DNA from: Streptomyces sp. HM190
GTDB lineage: Bacteria; Actinomycetota; Actinomycetes; Streptomycetales; Streptomycetaceae
Length of the DNA: 64,000 nt
NCBI RefSeq assembly: GCF_009857135.1
Contig: NZ_CP047318.1
Coordinates: 6,944,001-7,008,000 of the forward strand
Reading direction: 5' to 3'
Shown: positions 1 to 8,553 of the stretch, in pieces
Layout of the letters: every line of letters starts with the position of its first letter
How positions within the stretch are numbered: the stretch's first letter is position 1
Program-made: the position numbers and the translations under genes
Notes under the pieces: model-generated
The model's input: only the letters and a program-made list of their open reading frames with translations
Database searches by the model: none
Told to the model about the DNA's origin: nothing

Positions 1-579
1 CGCCCTGTCGCGGTGCCAGCGGCGGAAGTAGTCGGCGCCGTGCCGCAGATCGAGCAGCCACTCGAAGTGCACCGAGCCGACCTCGCCGATCTCACCGCTC
101 GCGAGCAGTTCCCGTATCGCCGAGTGCACAGGGTTGTAGCGGTAGTTGAAGGCGACCCGCACCTCGCGGCCCGTCCGGCGGCGCGCGTCCAGCACGCGGC
201 GGGCGCGCTCGGCGTCGGTGGTCATCGGTTTCTCGGTGACGACGTCGCAGCCCGCCTCCAGCGCCCGCACGATGTAGTGGTCGTGGGAGCGGTCCACACC
301 GCACACCACCACCAGGTCGACCCGCTCGCGGCGCAGCATCTCCTCGAACTCCGCGGCGGCGTAGGCGGGTACGGGTGCGCGGCCGGGGTGGTCGGCGGCG
401 ATCCAGGTGTTGTGGACGGCCATGCGGTGCGCGTTGGTGTCGCAGAGGCCGACGAGATCGATCCGGTCCGCGAAGGGGCCCGTCAGCGCCTCGGTGAACA
501 TCCGTGCGCGCGCGCCGAGTCCGACGACGGCGGCACGGCGGCTTCCCACGGAGGCGGTGCAGGGGTCTTGTTGTGACAT
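1..579 (-). CDS. Gfo/Idh/MocA-family dehydrogenase, N-terminal part
   Basis: NAD(P)-dependent sugar or cyclitol dehydrogenase, cut by the left window edge; 193 codons are present. The N-terminus holds a Rossmann segment (AAVVGLGARARMF, about residues 15-27), and TEKPMT supplies the E-K-P motif that ends the nucleotide-binding half in this family. The start of the second domain follows (FNYRYNPVHSAIREL). The ATG at 577-579 has a GGAAGG-type ribosome site upstream. It is divergent from the importer starting at 646, so a role in oxidising the imported sugar is an inference. The substrate cannot be read from the sequence. Confidence 0.85.
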   Translation of the reverse strand, partial: MSQQDPCTASVGSRRAAVVGLGARARMFTEALTGPFADRIDLVGLCDTNAHRMAVHNTWIAADHPGRAPVPAYAAAEFEEMLRRERVDLVVVCGVDRSHDHYIVRALEAGCDVVTEKPMTTDAERARRVLDARRRTGREVRVAFNYRYNPVHSAIRELLASGEIGEVGSVHFEWLLDLRHGADYFRRWHRDRA

Positions 580-610
580 CCGGACCTTCCCTAGGGTCTC
601 GTGCGGGGGG

Positions 611-624
611 TGGAAGCGCTTTCT
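611..624. promoter_or_regulatory. LacI/CcpA-like operator palindrome
   Basis: TGGAAGCGCTTTCT is a near-perfect palindrome with the central CG typical of LacI-family operators (TGNAANCGNTTNCA type). It lies in the 66-bp gap between the divergent dehydrogenase and importer genes, 22 bp before the importer start. A repressor controlling both directions is likely, but it need not be the LacI gene at 4954. Confidence 0.5.
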
Positions 625-645
625 CGTGAAAGAGGTGACCCACTC

Positions 646-1932
646 ATGCCCGGAAACAGGACGGGGAAGTCCTCCGCGACGGCCGTGGTCCTCGCTCTGT
701 GCGCGGTGCTCGGCGGCTGCTCGGACCCACCGGAGCCGGGCGGCGACGGCCGGGTCGTCCTGCGCTACACCTGGTGGGGCAACCCCGACCGGGCGGCGAG
801 AACCCAGCAGGCCGTCGACCTCTTCGAGAAGAAGCACCCCGGCGTCGAGGTGCAGACCTCGTTCTCCGGCTACGACGCCTACAAGCAGAAGCTGGCCACC
901 CAGGCCGCCGGCGGCGACGCCCCCGACGTCATGCAGCTCGACTACCGCATGATCGACCAGTACGCCTCCGGGGGCGTCCTGCTGGACTTCGCCGAGCAGC
1001 GGGCCGCCCTCGACACCGACGCGTTCGACACGGGACTCCTCGCCACCGGGAAGGTCGACGGCAGGCAGTTCGCGATCCCGCAGGCCCGCGGCACCGAGAC
1101 CGTCGTGTACGACGCGAAGCAGTGGAAGGCCGCCGGGGTCGCCCCGCCCCAAGAGGGCTGGACCTGGAAAGACTGGGCCGACACCATGCGGGAGCTGGCA
1201 CGCAGGACCGGCAGGCCGGGCGGGACGGACCCCGGCTGGAGCGAGGACGCCTTCGAGGTCTGGCTGCGCGGCCGCGGCAAGGCCCTCTACACCGAGGACC
1301 GGCGACTCGGCTTCACCGCCGACGACCTGACCCGCTACTGGACGTTCACCGACCGGCTCCGCCGGGAGGGCGCCGTCTCGCCCGCCGAGGAGACCACCCA
1401 GCTCGACGGCACGGTGGAGAACACCCCGCTCGGCCGCGGCAGGGCCCTCTCCGACAACAACTGGGACGCGCCCGCCGGCGGCTACCTCGGCCTCCTCCCC
1501 GACGGCGAGGTCGCCCTCGCGCCGATGCCCTCGGGCGAGGACGGCACACCGGGCCAGTACTTCAAGCCGTCGATGTTCCTGGGTGTGGCCGCCGACACGA
1601 GTCACCCCGAGGAGTCCGTCCGGCTCGTCGACTTCATGCTGAACGACCCCGGGGCCGCGAAGATCCTCGGCGCCACCCGCGGCATCCCCGTCAACGAGAC
1701 CCTCCGCGAGGAGATCGCCCCCGACCTCAAGGACTTCGACCGGACCATCTACGACTACCAGGCTTCCCTGGAGGGCGAGTTGAAGGCGCCGCCCCAGGCG
1801 CCACCCTCCGGCGACAGCGCCCTGCAGACCACCTTCCAGCGCGACTACGACCAGGTGTCGTACGAGCGGATGTCCCCCCGGGAGGCCGCCGAGGACTACG
1901 TCACCGAGGCGAAGGCGGAGCTGAGGTCATGA
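646..1932 (+). CDS. Sugar ABC transporter substrate-binding lipoprotein (family 1)
   Basis: Extracytoplasmic binding protein of a CUT1-type carbohydrate importer, 428 aa. A signal peptide ends in a lipobox (VLGGC, Cys25), so the mature protein should be lipid-anchored. The mature start LRYTWWGNPDR is typical of family-1 solute-binding proteins. The ATG at 646 was chosen over the in-frame GTG at 601 because AGAGGTG sits just upstream of it and the operator at 611-624 would otherwise lie inside the gene. Its stop overlaps the next start (ATGA), so it is translationally coupled to the two permeases. There is no ATPase gene here; such systems often share an MsiK-type ATPase (family knowledge). 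The sugar is unknown. Confidence 0.9.
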   Translation: MPGNRTGKSSATAVVLALCAVLGGCSDPPEPGGDGRVVLRYTWWGNPDRAARTQQAVDLFEKKHPGVEVQTSFSGYDAYKQKLATQAAGGDAPDVMQLDYRMIDQYASGGVLLDFAEQRAALDTDAFDTGLLATGKVDGRQFAIPQARGTETVVYDAKQWKAAGVAPPQEGWTWKDWADTMRELARRTGRPGGTDPGWSEDAFEVWLRGRGKALYTEDRRLGFTADDLTRYWTFTDRLRREGAVSPAEETTQLDGTVENTPLGRGRALSDNNWDAPAGGYLGLLPDGEVALAPMPSGEDGTPGQYFKPSMFLGVAADTSHPEESVRLVDFMLNDPGAAKILGATRGIPVNETLREEIAPDLKDFDRTIYDYQASLEGELKAPPQAPPSGDSALQTTFQRDYDQVSYERMSPREAAEDYVTEAKAELRS

Positions 1933-2870
1933 CCACCCCCCACACGCCGACGACCGTACGCGGCGAGGGCGCCGCACCGCCCGCCCGGCCCGCCCGCAGG
2001 CCCCGACGCGAGGGCGCCGCCTGGGTGTTCCTGTCACCGTGGGTGCTCGGCGCCTGCGTCCTGACCCTGCTCCCGATGGCCGTGTCGCTCTACCTCTCCT
2101 TCACCGACTACGACCTGTTCGACGCGCCCAGCTGGGTGGGCCTGCGCAACTACACGCAGATGTTCACCGAGGACCCCCGCTACTGGCGTTCGGTCGGGGC
2201 GACCCTGACGTACGTCGCCATCGCCGTGCCCCTGCAACTGGCCCTCGCCCTCGTCGTGGCACTGGCCCTGAAGAACATGCGGCACGGCAAGGCCTTCTAC
2301 CGGTCCGCGTTCTACGCCCCGTCCCTCCTCGGCGCCTCCATGTCCATCGCCCTCGTCTGGCGGGCGATCTTCAACGACGGCGGTACGGTCGACTACCTGC
2401 TCGGCACCGGTGGCTGGGTCAACCAGCCCGGCTGGGCGCTGCTCGCGGTGGCCCTGCTGACGGTGTGGCAGTTCGGCGCCCCGATGGTCATCTTCCTCGC
2501 CGGACTCCAGCAGATCCCCGGCGAGCTGTACGAGGCCGCCGAGGTCGACGGCGCCGGGCGGTGGCGCCAGTTCCTGTCGATCACCGTGCCGATGCTGTCA
2601 CCGGTGATCTTCTTCAACCTGGTCCTCCAGACCATCCAGGCCTTCCAGGTCTTCACCCCCGCCTTCGCGATCAGCGCGGGCAAGGGCGGCCCCGCCGACT
2701 CCACCCTCTTCTACACGCTCTACCTCTACGACCGCGGCTTCGTCGCCTCCCACATGGGTTACGCCTCCGCCATGGCCTGGGTCCTGCTGCTCGCCATCGG
2801 CGTGGTCACCGCCGTGCTGTTCCGGACGTCCCGCTCCTGGGTCTTCTACGCCTCCGAGGGGGACCGATGA
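1929..2870 (+). CDS. Sugar ABC transporter permease, MalF type
   Basis: Inner-membrane subunit of the importer, 313 aa, with about six hydrophobic segments after a basic Pro/Arg-rich cytoplasmic N-terminus. The EAA loop that contacts the ATPase is visible as EAAEVDGAGRWRQFLSITVP. The first membrane segment (WVFLSPWVLGACVLTLLP) is typical of MalF/UgpA-type CUT1 permeases. Start and stop overlap the neighbouring genes by 4 nt on each side, indicating one operon with the binding protein and the second permease. Confidence 0.92.
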   Translation: MTTPHTPTTVRGEGAAPPARPARRPRREGAAWVFLSPWVLGACVLTLLPMAVSLYLSFTDYDLFDAPSWVGLRNYTQMFTEDPRYWRSVGATLTYVAIAVPLQLALALVVALALKNMRHGKAFYRSAFYAPSLLGASMSIALVWRAIFNDGGTVDYLLGTGGWVNQPGWALLAVALLTVWQFGAPMVIFLAGLQQIPGELYEAAEVDGAGRWRQFLSITVPMLSPVIFFNLVLQTIQAFQVFTPAFAISAGKGGPADSTLFYTLYLYDRGFVASHMGYASAMAWVLLLAIGVVTAVLFRTSRSWVFYASEGDR

Positions 2871-3760
2871 CCACGACCACGACCACGCCGGCCACCACGA
2901 CCACGGCGGCCACCACCGCACGCAGGCCCTTCGCCCGGCGGCGCGTCGCCCTGCACGCCGCGTGCCTGGCCGCGCTGCTGGTCATGCTCTACCCGCTGGC
3001 CTGGCTCCTCGCGACGTCGGTGAAACCGGCGGACGAGGTCATCGCGAGCCTCGACCTGCTGCCCGGCCGTCTGGAATGGTCCAACTACGAGACGGCCCTG
3101 GACGGCGTCAACGACGTCTCGGTCGGCCGACTGCTCGGCAACTCCCTGCTGATCGCGTCCGGCGCGGTCATCGGGAACGTCCTGTCCTGCTCCCTCGCGG
3201 CGTACGCCTTCGCACGCCTGCGTTTCCGCTTCCGTGGACCGCTCTTCGCCTTCATGATCGCGACGATCATGCTGCCGCACCACGCGGTGCTGATCCCGCA
3301 GTACATCATCTTCAACCAGCTCGGCATGGTGAACACCTACTGGCCGCTGATCCTGCCGAAGTTCCTGGCCACCGAGGCGTTCTTCGTCTTCCTCATCGTG
3401 CAGTTCATGCGCGGACTGCCGAGGGAACTGGAGGAGGCGGCCCGGATCGACGGCTGTGGACCGTTCCGAAGCTTCTTCCTGGTGATCCTGCCGCTGACCC
3501 GCCCGGCCCTGATCACCACCGCCATCTTCACGTTCATCTGGACCTGGAACGACTTCTTCACCCAGCTGATCTACCTCTTCTCCCCGGAGAAGTTCACGCT
3601 GACGCTGGCGCTCAGGTCGTTCGTGGACGCGTCGAGCACCTCGGCGTTCGGCCCGATGTTCGCCATGTCGGTCATCGCGCTGCTGCCGATCGTGCTGTTC
3701 TTCCTGGCCTTCCAGCGGTTCCTGGTGGAGGGCATGGCCAACTCGGGGATCAAGGGGTGA
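2867..3760 (+). CDS. Sugar ABC transporter permease, MalG type
   Basis: Second membrane subunit, 297 aa, pairing with the preceding permease. The N-terminus is a Thr-rich stretch coded by a degenerate ACC/ACG repeat. The EAA loop reads EEAARIDGCGPFRSFFLVILP, and the C-terminus (FQRFLVEGMANSGIKG) matches the usual end of MalG/UgpE proteins. It starts at an ATG overlapping the previous TGA and ends in a TGA overlapping the next GTG. It acts at the cell membrane with a cytoplasmic ATPase encoded elsewhere. Confidence 0.92.
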   Translation: MTTTTTTPATTTTAATTARRPFARRRVALHAACLAALLVMLYPLAWLLATSVKPADEVIASLDLLPGRLEWSNYETALDGVNDVSVGRLLGNSLLIASGAVIGNVLSCSLAAYAFARLRFRFRGPLFAFMIATIMLPHHAVLIPQYIIFNQLGMVNTYWPLILPKFLATEAFFVFLIVQFMRGLPRELEEAARIDGCGPFRSFFLVILPLTRPALITTAIFTFIWTWNDFFTQLIYLFSPEKFTLTLALRSFVDASSTSAFGPMFAMSVIALLPIVLFFLAFQRFLVEGMANSGIKG

Positions 3761-4440
3761 GCGCGATGCGGACCGACCGGGAGCCCGGCGAGATCCTCGG
3801 ACCGAGGATGTCGCTGTTCGCCGACGTGCTGAGCGTCGGTGTCGCCGTGGCGGTGGTGAGCCTGCCGCTGCTGACGGTGCCCGCCGCGCTGTCCACGGCG
3901 TGCGAGGTGCTGCGGGGCGTACGGGACGGGCGGCCGGTGACCGCCCGGCGGTTCCTCGGCGGGCTGCGGCGACGGCTGCGGTCCGGTGACGTCGCCGCCG
4001 GGCTCGTCACCCTCGCCGGTCTCGCCCTCCTCCTCGTCGACCTGGCGCTGGTCCCCGCGGGCCTGCCCGGCGGCCCGGCCCTCGGGCTGGTGGTCGCCGC
4101 CGTCGGCGTCTGCGCCGCCGTGGTCGGCCTGCGCGCCTGCGCCCGACACGAGTCCGCCGTCGACTGGCCGGCCGCGGTGCGCGGGGCCGCCCACGACGCC
4201 GTGCGCGACCCGGGCGGCAGCGCGCTGGTGGTGCTGGCCGTGCTGACGGCCGCCCTGTGCGCGTGGATGCTGCTGCCGCTCGCGTTCCTCGTCCCCGGTC
4301 TGCTCGCCCTCGCCCTCACCGCGATCGACGTACGCGGAGAGCGCGGGGCCACCGGGCCGACCGGGGCAACGGGGGCAGCGGGGGCAACCGAAGTGACGGG
4401 AACGCGAGGAAAAGAGGTCGCCCCCCAGGAGGGCGTGTGA
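3757..4440 (+). CDS. YesL-type (DUF624) membrane protein
   Basis: Predicted 227-aa membrane protein with about five hydrophobic segments and the layout of DUF624/YesL proteins, which accompany carbohydrate importers in Firmicutes and actinomycetes; their function is unknown. The GTG overlaps the permease stop, making it the fourth gene of the operon; an ATG nine bases later is an alternative. Oddly, the C-terminal tail after the last membrane segment contains a short collagen-like run of Gly-X-Y triplets (GATGPTGATGAAGATE). The family assignment is inferred from pattern and context. Confidence 0.75.
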   Translation: MSAMRTDREPGEILGPRMSLFADVLSVGVAVAVVSLPLLTVPAALSTACEVLRGVRDGRPVTARRFLGGLRRRLRSGDVAAGLVTLAGLALLLVDLALVPAGLPGGPALGLVVAAVGVCAAVVGLRACARHESAVDWPAAVRGAAHDAVRDPGGSALVVLAVLTAALCAWMLLPLAFLVPGLLALALTAIDVRGERGATGPTGATGAAGATEVTGTRGKEVAPQEGV

Positions 4441-4464
4441 TGGGCTGAGGCCCGGAACTCGTCG

Positions 4465-4500
4465 CGCAGGACGCACGGCGCAGGACGCACGGCGCAGGAC
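4465..4500 (+). repeat. Short 14-bp direct repeat
   Basis: CGCAGGACGCACGG occurs twice in tandem, followed by a third partial copy (CGCAGGAC), ending 9 bp before the ankyrin gene. No function is evident. Confidence 0.7.
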
Positions 4501-4509
4501 TGGGGAGCA

Positions 4510-4941
4510 GTGAACAGAAGGCGGCAGAAGAAGCAGTCCGAACGTCTCGTCCGGGCCGCGTCGGTCGGTGACACCGCCGCCGTCGACGCGCTGCTCCGGG
4601 CCGGTGCCTGCCCCGTCACGGCGGACGCCGACGGCACGACGCCGCTGTACGCGGCGTCCGTGCACGGGGCGGCCGACACGGTCCGCCGGCTGCTGGCCGC
4701 CGGCGCCCCGCCCGACGCCGAGAGCGGACACGGCACGGAAGGCACGCCGCTGTGCGCGGCCGCCTGCTGGGGCCACACGGACACCGTGCGCGAACTCCTC
4801 GCGCACGGCGCCGACCCCAATCTCCACGAGGACCACGGCACGGGTCGCCCCCCGCTGTACTGGGCGGAGCGCGGCCCGCACCCGGAGACGGCGGCACTGC
4901 TGCTGGCCGCGGGGGCCCACCCGCTCGACGCGACCGCGTGA
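4510..4941 (+). CDS. Small ankyrin-repeat protein
   Basis: A 143-aa protein made of about four ankyrin repeats. The T-P-L-Y/C-A-A motif recurs (TTPLYAASVHGA, GTPLCAAACWGH, RPPLYWAERGPH) with LLxxGAxP loops between. No signal peptide is visible, so it is probably a cytoplasmic protein-binding module. The start is the GTG at 4510 with GGGGAGC just upstream. It may be a separate unit after the importer operon, as about 70 bp with short repeats intervene. The partner is unknown. It converges on the LacI gene with only 12 bp between stops. Confidence 0.8.
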   Translation: MNRRRQKKQSERLVRAASVGDTAAVDALLRAGACPVTADADGTTPLYAASVHGAADTVRRLLAAGAPPDAESGHGTEGTPLCAAACWGHTDTVRELLAHGADPNLHEDHGTGRPPLYWAERGPHPETAALLLAAGAHPLDATA

Positions 4942-4953
4942 GGTCGCCGCGGG

Positions 4954-5958
4954 TCAACTCCCCGCCGGCGGTCCCGTCGTGCCGCGGATCTCCAGCGTCG
5001 GGGTCGTCAGGACCACCTGGGCCGGGCGGGTGGGGTCCGCGATGCGGTCCAGGAGGCACTGGGCGGCGCGGCGGCCGACGTCGTGGCTGGCGTTGTCCAC
5101 AGTGGTGAGCCACAGATGACGCAGCCGGGAGACATAGGTGTTGTCGTAGCCGACGAGGGACAGGTCGCGCGGCACCCGCAGACCCAGCTCCTCGGCCGCG
5201 GAGAGGGCGCCGACGCAGGACATGTCGTTGAACGCCACGATGGCGGTAGGGCGTTCGGGGGCGCTGAGCAGCCGGACCGTGGCGCGGTAGCCGCCCTCCT
5301 CCGTCAGGTCGCCGCGTTCGACGGCCGCCAGGTCGGTCAGGCCGTGCTCACGCATGACCGTCTCGAAGCTGCGGCGGCGCAGCGCGCCGACCACGCCGTC
5401 CCCCGCGATGTGCCCGATCCGGCGGTGGCCGAGCGCGATGAGGTGCTCGGTGGCGAGCCGCGCGCCCGACTGGTCGTCGCCCGCGACGACGTCGACATGG
5501 GGGAGCGTCGGCTCACGGGCCCCGGCGACCACGGTGGGCACCTGTGCGGCCGCCGAGCGCAGAGCCTGCGACGGGGGCAGGGTGCCGACCGCGATCAGGC
5601 CGTCCACCCGTAGTTCGGTGAAGGTCCGGGTGAGGTCCTCCCCGAGCCGCCGGTTGAGGTGGCCGTCGGCCAGCAGCATGCGCAGACCGTTGTCGTGCAG
5701 CCGGGAGTTCAGACCGTCCAGCAGTTCCACGAACCAGGGGTTGCGCATGTCGTTCAGGAGGACGCCGACCGTCCGGGTGCGGCGTTCGCTCAGGCTGCGC
5801 GCCGCCGCGTTCGGCCGGTAGCCCAGCTCGTCCACGGCCGCCAGCACGGCCTCCCGCTTCTCGGGGCGCACCTGCTCGGAACCGCGCAGCACCAGCGAGA
5901 CCAAGGACTTCGACACGCCGGCGCGCTCGGCGACATCGCGGATCGTCGGAGGTCTCAT
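4954..5958 (-). CDS. LacI-family transcriptional repressor
   Basis: A 334-aa regulator. The N-terminal helix-turn-helix and hinge are clear (TIRDVAERAGVSKSLVSLVL, residues 5-24, then the YRPNAAARSL hinge helix), followed by a periplasmic-binding-protein-like effector domain. It is divergent from the dehydrogenase at 6091, and the shared 132-bp gap carries two TGGAnCGnTCCA palindromes, one 4 bp before its own start, suggesting autoregulation plus control of the dehydrogenase. The effector is presumably the sugar or derivative handled by the neighbouring enzymes (inference). Confidence 0.93.
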   Translation of the reverse strand: MRPPTIRDVAERAGVSKSLVSLVLRGSEQVRPEKREAVLAAVDELGYRPNAAARSLSERRTRTVGVLLNDMRNPWFVELLDGLNSRLHDNGLRMLLADGHLNRRLGEDLTRTFTELRVDGLIAVGTLPPSQALRSAAAQVPTVVAGAREPTLPHVDVVAGDDQSGARLATEHLIALGHRRIGHIAGDGVVGALRRRSFETVMREHGLTDLAAVERGDLTEEGGYRATVRLLSAPERPTAIVAFNDMSCVGALSAAEELGLRVPRDLSLVGYDNTYVSRLRHLWLTTVDNASHDVGRRAAQCLLDRIADPTRPAQVVLTTPTLEIRGTTGPPAGS

Positions 5959-5962
5959 GGTG

Positions 5963-5974
5963 TGGACCGTTCCA
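5963..5974. promoter_or_regulatory. LacI operator copy 1
   Basis: TGGACCGTTCCA, arms TGGA/TCCA around a CCGT core, directly upstream of the LacI start. It is the exact reverse complement of the second copy at 6046-6057. Confidence 0.65.
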
Positions 5975-5989
5975 CAGGGCGGGCGTCCT

Positions 5990-6006
5990 TGTCAAAGGGC
6001 TTGACA
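5990..6006. promoter_or_regulatory. Back-to-back divergent -35 boxes
   Basis: TGTCAA (minus-strand TTGACA) and TTGACA on the plus strand are separated by 5 bp, giving two consensus -35 hexamers pointing outward to the LacI gene and to the dehydrogenase gene. A weak plus-strand -10 (CAAGGT, 6025-6030) lies 18 bp away. Each operator copy then falls near or just past a predicted -10/start region, as expected for repression. Confidence 0.45.
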
Positions 6007-6045
6007 GGCTTGGAGGATCGCCCCCAAGGTGAGCGGCGTACGTTC

Positions 6046-6057
6046 TGGAACGGTCCA
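6046..6057. promoter_or_regulatory. LacI operator copy 2
   Basis: TGGAACGGTCCA, the inverted copy of the operator at 5963, lies between the predicted plus-strand promoter and the dehydrogenase start at 6091. The centres are 83 bp apart, about eight helical turns, compatible with looping. Confidence 0.65.
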
Positions 6058-6090
6058 AAGCCGGTCCGGTGAGTCCGAAGAGGGGCAGTC

Positions 6091-7242
6091 ATGGTGAGTG
6101 CGCTCGGTGTCGCCGTCGTGGGGTTCGGCTGGATGGGACGGGTGCACACCCAGGCGTACGCCCGCGTGCCGCACCACTTCCCGCAGCTTGCCGTACGCCC
6201 CGAGCTGGTCACCGTCGTCGAGGACGTGCCCGGTCGCGCCGAGGAGGCCGCCGAGCGGTTCGGGTTCGCGACGACCGCCCGGGACTGGCGCGAGGTCGCC
6301 GCCGACCCGCGCGTGCACGCCGTGAGCATCACCGCGCCGAACTTCCTGCACCGCGAGATCGGCGTCGCCATGGCCGAGGCCGGCAAGCACATCTGGATCG
6401 AGAAGCCCGTCGGGCTCACCGCCGCCGACGCCCGTGCCGTCGCCGACGCGGTCGCCCGGGCCGGCGTCCAGGGCACCGTCGGCTTCAACTACCGCAACGC
6501 CCCCGCCGTCGCCCACGCCCGCGAACTGATCGCCGCCGGGGAGATCGGCACCGTCACCCATGTCCGCGTCCGCCTCTTCAGCGACTACGCCGCCCACCCC
6601 GAGTCCGCCCTGACCTGGCGGTACGAGCGCGAGCGCGGCGGCAGCGGCGTCCTCGGCGACCTCGCCTCGCACGGCGTCGACCTGGCCCGTTTCCTCCTCG
6701 GCGAGATCACCGCCCTCACCGCCGACACCGCGATCTTCGTGCCGGAACGGGCCCGCCCCACGGGCGCCACCGCCGGGCACACCCGCGCCACCGGCGGGGA
6801 CCTCGGCCCCGTCGAGAACGAGGACTACGTGGGCTGCCTGCTCCGCTTCGCCTCCGGCGCCCGGGGTGTCCTGGAGGCCAGCCGGGTCGCCGTCGGCGAG
6901 CAGAACACCTACGGCTTCGAGGTCCACGGCACCAAGGGCGCCGTCCTGTGGGACTTCCGCCGCATGGGCGAGCTGGGCGTCAGCCGGGGCACCGCCTACC
7001 AGGACCAGTCCGTCAGCACCGTCTTCGTCGGCCCGGGCCACGGCGCGTACGCGGCGTTCCAGCCGGGCTCCGCCAACGCCATGGGCTACGACGACCTCAA
7101 GGTCATCGAGGCCCACCACTTCCTGCGCTCCATCGCCGAGGGCACCCCGCACGGCGCCACCCTGGACGACGCCGTGCACAGCGCCACCGCCCTGGACGCC
7201 ATGAGCCGCTCCGCCGAGTCCGGGGCGTGGGTGACTCTCTGA
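6091..7242 (+). CDS. Gfo/Idh/MocA-family oxidoreductase
   Basis: A 383-aa NAD(P)-dependent dehydrogenase related to inositol 2-dehydrogenases and glucose-fructose oxidoreductases. The N-terminal Rossmann motif is GVAVVGFGWMG, IWIEKPVGL holds the E-K-P signature, and the C-terminal half has the expected mixed sheet domain (GFEVHGTKGAVLWDF). AGAGGGGCAG upstream serves the ATG at 6091. It is controlled, by position, by the divergent LacI gene. It could be an inositol dehydrogenase (IolG-like) given the iol locus nearby, but nothing in the sequence proves the substrate. Confidence 0.9.
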   Translation: MVSALGVAVVGFGWMGRVHTQAYARVPHHFPQLAVRPELVTVVEDVPGRAEEAAERFGFATTARDWREVAADPRVHAVSITAPNFLHREIGVAMAEAGKHIWIEKPVGLTAADARAVADAVARAGVQGTVGFNYRNAPAVAHARELIAAGEIGTVTHVRVRLFSDYAAHPESALTWRYERERGGSGVLGDLASHGVDLARFLLGEITALTADTAIFVPERARPTGATAGHTRATGGDLGPVENEDYVGCLLRFASGARGVLEASRVAVGEQNTYGFEVHGTKGAVLWDFRRMGELGVSRGTAYQDQSVSTVFVGPGHGAYAAFQPGSANAMGYDDLKVIEAHHFLRSIAEGTPHGATLDDAVHSATALDAMSRSAESGAWVTL

Positions 7243-7307
7243 ACCGGCCACCGGCCTGAGGCGCGCGCCGAGGGGAGCGCAGGTGGAAGCGCCCGCGCCG
7301 GGCGGGA

Positions 7308-8363
7308 TCAGTCGAGGTTGTTGGCCCACAGGGACGGGGCGTCGCTCCTGACGCTGGGCACCCCGCCGTAGGTGGCGCCGTCCGCGGTCACCAGGGGTGC
7401 GGAGAGCTGGTCCTCCAGCACACCGTCGCGGATCCGCACGATCGTGCTGTCGTGGTCCGTCCCGCCGGGCTTGAACGTCCTGCCCTCGATCGCCGCCTGA
7501 AGGTAGTAGAGGGCGTACTTGGCATAGAGGTCGGCGGGCTGGGAGACCGTGGCGTCGATCTGGCCTTTGGCGATCGCCCTGAGTTCCCTGGGTGTGCCGT
7601 CGTTGGACACCACGAACACATGCCTGTGGTCGTGCCGGCCGACCAGTACGCCCTGCTGCTTGAGCACCTGGAGGGTGCCGGAGAGCGCCAGGCCGGACTG
7701 CATGTAGACGCCCTTGATGTCAGGGTGAGCCGTAAGAATCGCCTGCAGTTTCTGCGCCGCGACCGCCCCGTCCCAGTTCGTCCTCTCCCCGAAGACCTTG
7801 ATCCGGGGATAGTGCTCCTTCATGCACGCGTTGAACCCCTCGGTGCGGTCGCGGCCGTTGACGGAGGCGAGGTCCCCCTCCAGCATGACGGCCTTGCCCT
7901 CGCCGTGGAGCTTGGCGCCGAGGAACCGGCAGGCCTTCTCCCCGTACGCGCGGTTGTCGGCGCGCACCACCATGTAGACGTCGCCGGTGTCGGGACGGGT
8001 GTCCAGGGTGACCACGGGGATCTTCTGCGCGGCGAGCTGCCGCAGGACGGGGGTGGTCGCGGCGGTGTTCTGGGGGGCCATGGCCACGCCCTTCACCCCG
8101 TGGATGATGAGGCTCTGCGAGTTGGTGGTGAGCTTGGCGACGTCGTTGCGCGAGTTGGTGGTCTTCAGCCTCAGCCCGAGTTCCTCGGCGAACCCGGGGG
8201 TGTACTTCATGAACGCGTTCCAGAAGTCGGAGTCCGAGCGCGGGTAGTCGACGCCCACCACCGTGCCGCTGCCGGTCCCCGAGCCGCCGCACGCGCCGAG
8301 CACGATGACGGCGAGAGCACTGACGACACCGAGGCCGATGCGGCGGATGCGACGGGTCTTCAC
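7308..8363 (-). CDS. Ribose/inositol-type ABC substrate-binding lipoprotein (orphan)
   Basis: A 351-aa lipoprotein with lipobox VLGAC (Cys25) and a periplasmic-binding-protein-like fold typical of CUT2 (RbsB-like) sugar binders: VVGVDYPRSDSDFWNAF at the mature start and GVAMAPQNTAATTPVL in the first lobe. No permease or ATPase gene is adjacent. It lies downstream of the GntR gene in the same direction, while a complete CUT2 importer with its own binding protein lies at 13930-16942. It may feed that importer with a second ligand or act as a sensor; both are inference. Confidence 0.85.
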   Translation of the reverse strand: MKTRRIRRIGLGVVSALAVIVLGACGGSGTGSGTVVGVDYPRSDSDFWNAFMKYTPGFAEELGLRLKTTNSRNDVAKLTTNSQSLIIHGVKGVAMAPQNTAATTPVLRQLAAQKIPVVTLDTRPDTGDVYMVVRADNRAYGEKACRFLGAKLHGEGKAVMLEGDLASVNGRDRTEGFNACMKEHYPRIKVFGERTNWDGAVAAQKLQAILTAHPDIKGVYMQSGLALSGTLQVLKQQGVLVGRHDHRHVFVVSNDGTPRELRAIAKGQIDATVSQPADLYAKYALYYLQAAIEGRTFKPGGTDHDSTIVRIRDGVLEDQLSAPLVTADGATYGGVPSVRSDAPSLWANNLD

Positions 8364-8553
8364 GGCGGGTTCTCCCTTGCGAGCGGCGGCCTGCGGGAGA
8401 TCGGGCGGGGTCCGGATCCCCGGGGCGCTGATGCCGGCGGGATTTCAGTCTCCGCTGCCCAATGTAGTACTCCCGTAGGTCTAGCCGCTTGACCTGCGTT
8501 TCTGGGAGCCGGGCCGAGGCGGGCCGTGGTGCCGCGGGGCCCTTCGCCGGGCG

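Noticed and set aside
601..645. GTG start at 601 for the sugar-binding protein
   Set aside because: It would put the operator palindrome inside the gene and add a non-signal stretch before the lipoprotein signal peptide; the ATG at 646 has a good ribosome site.
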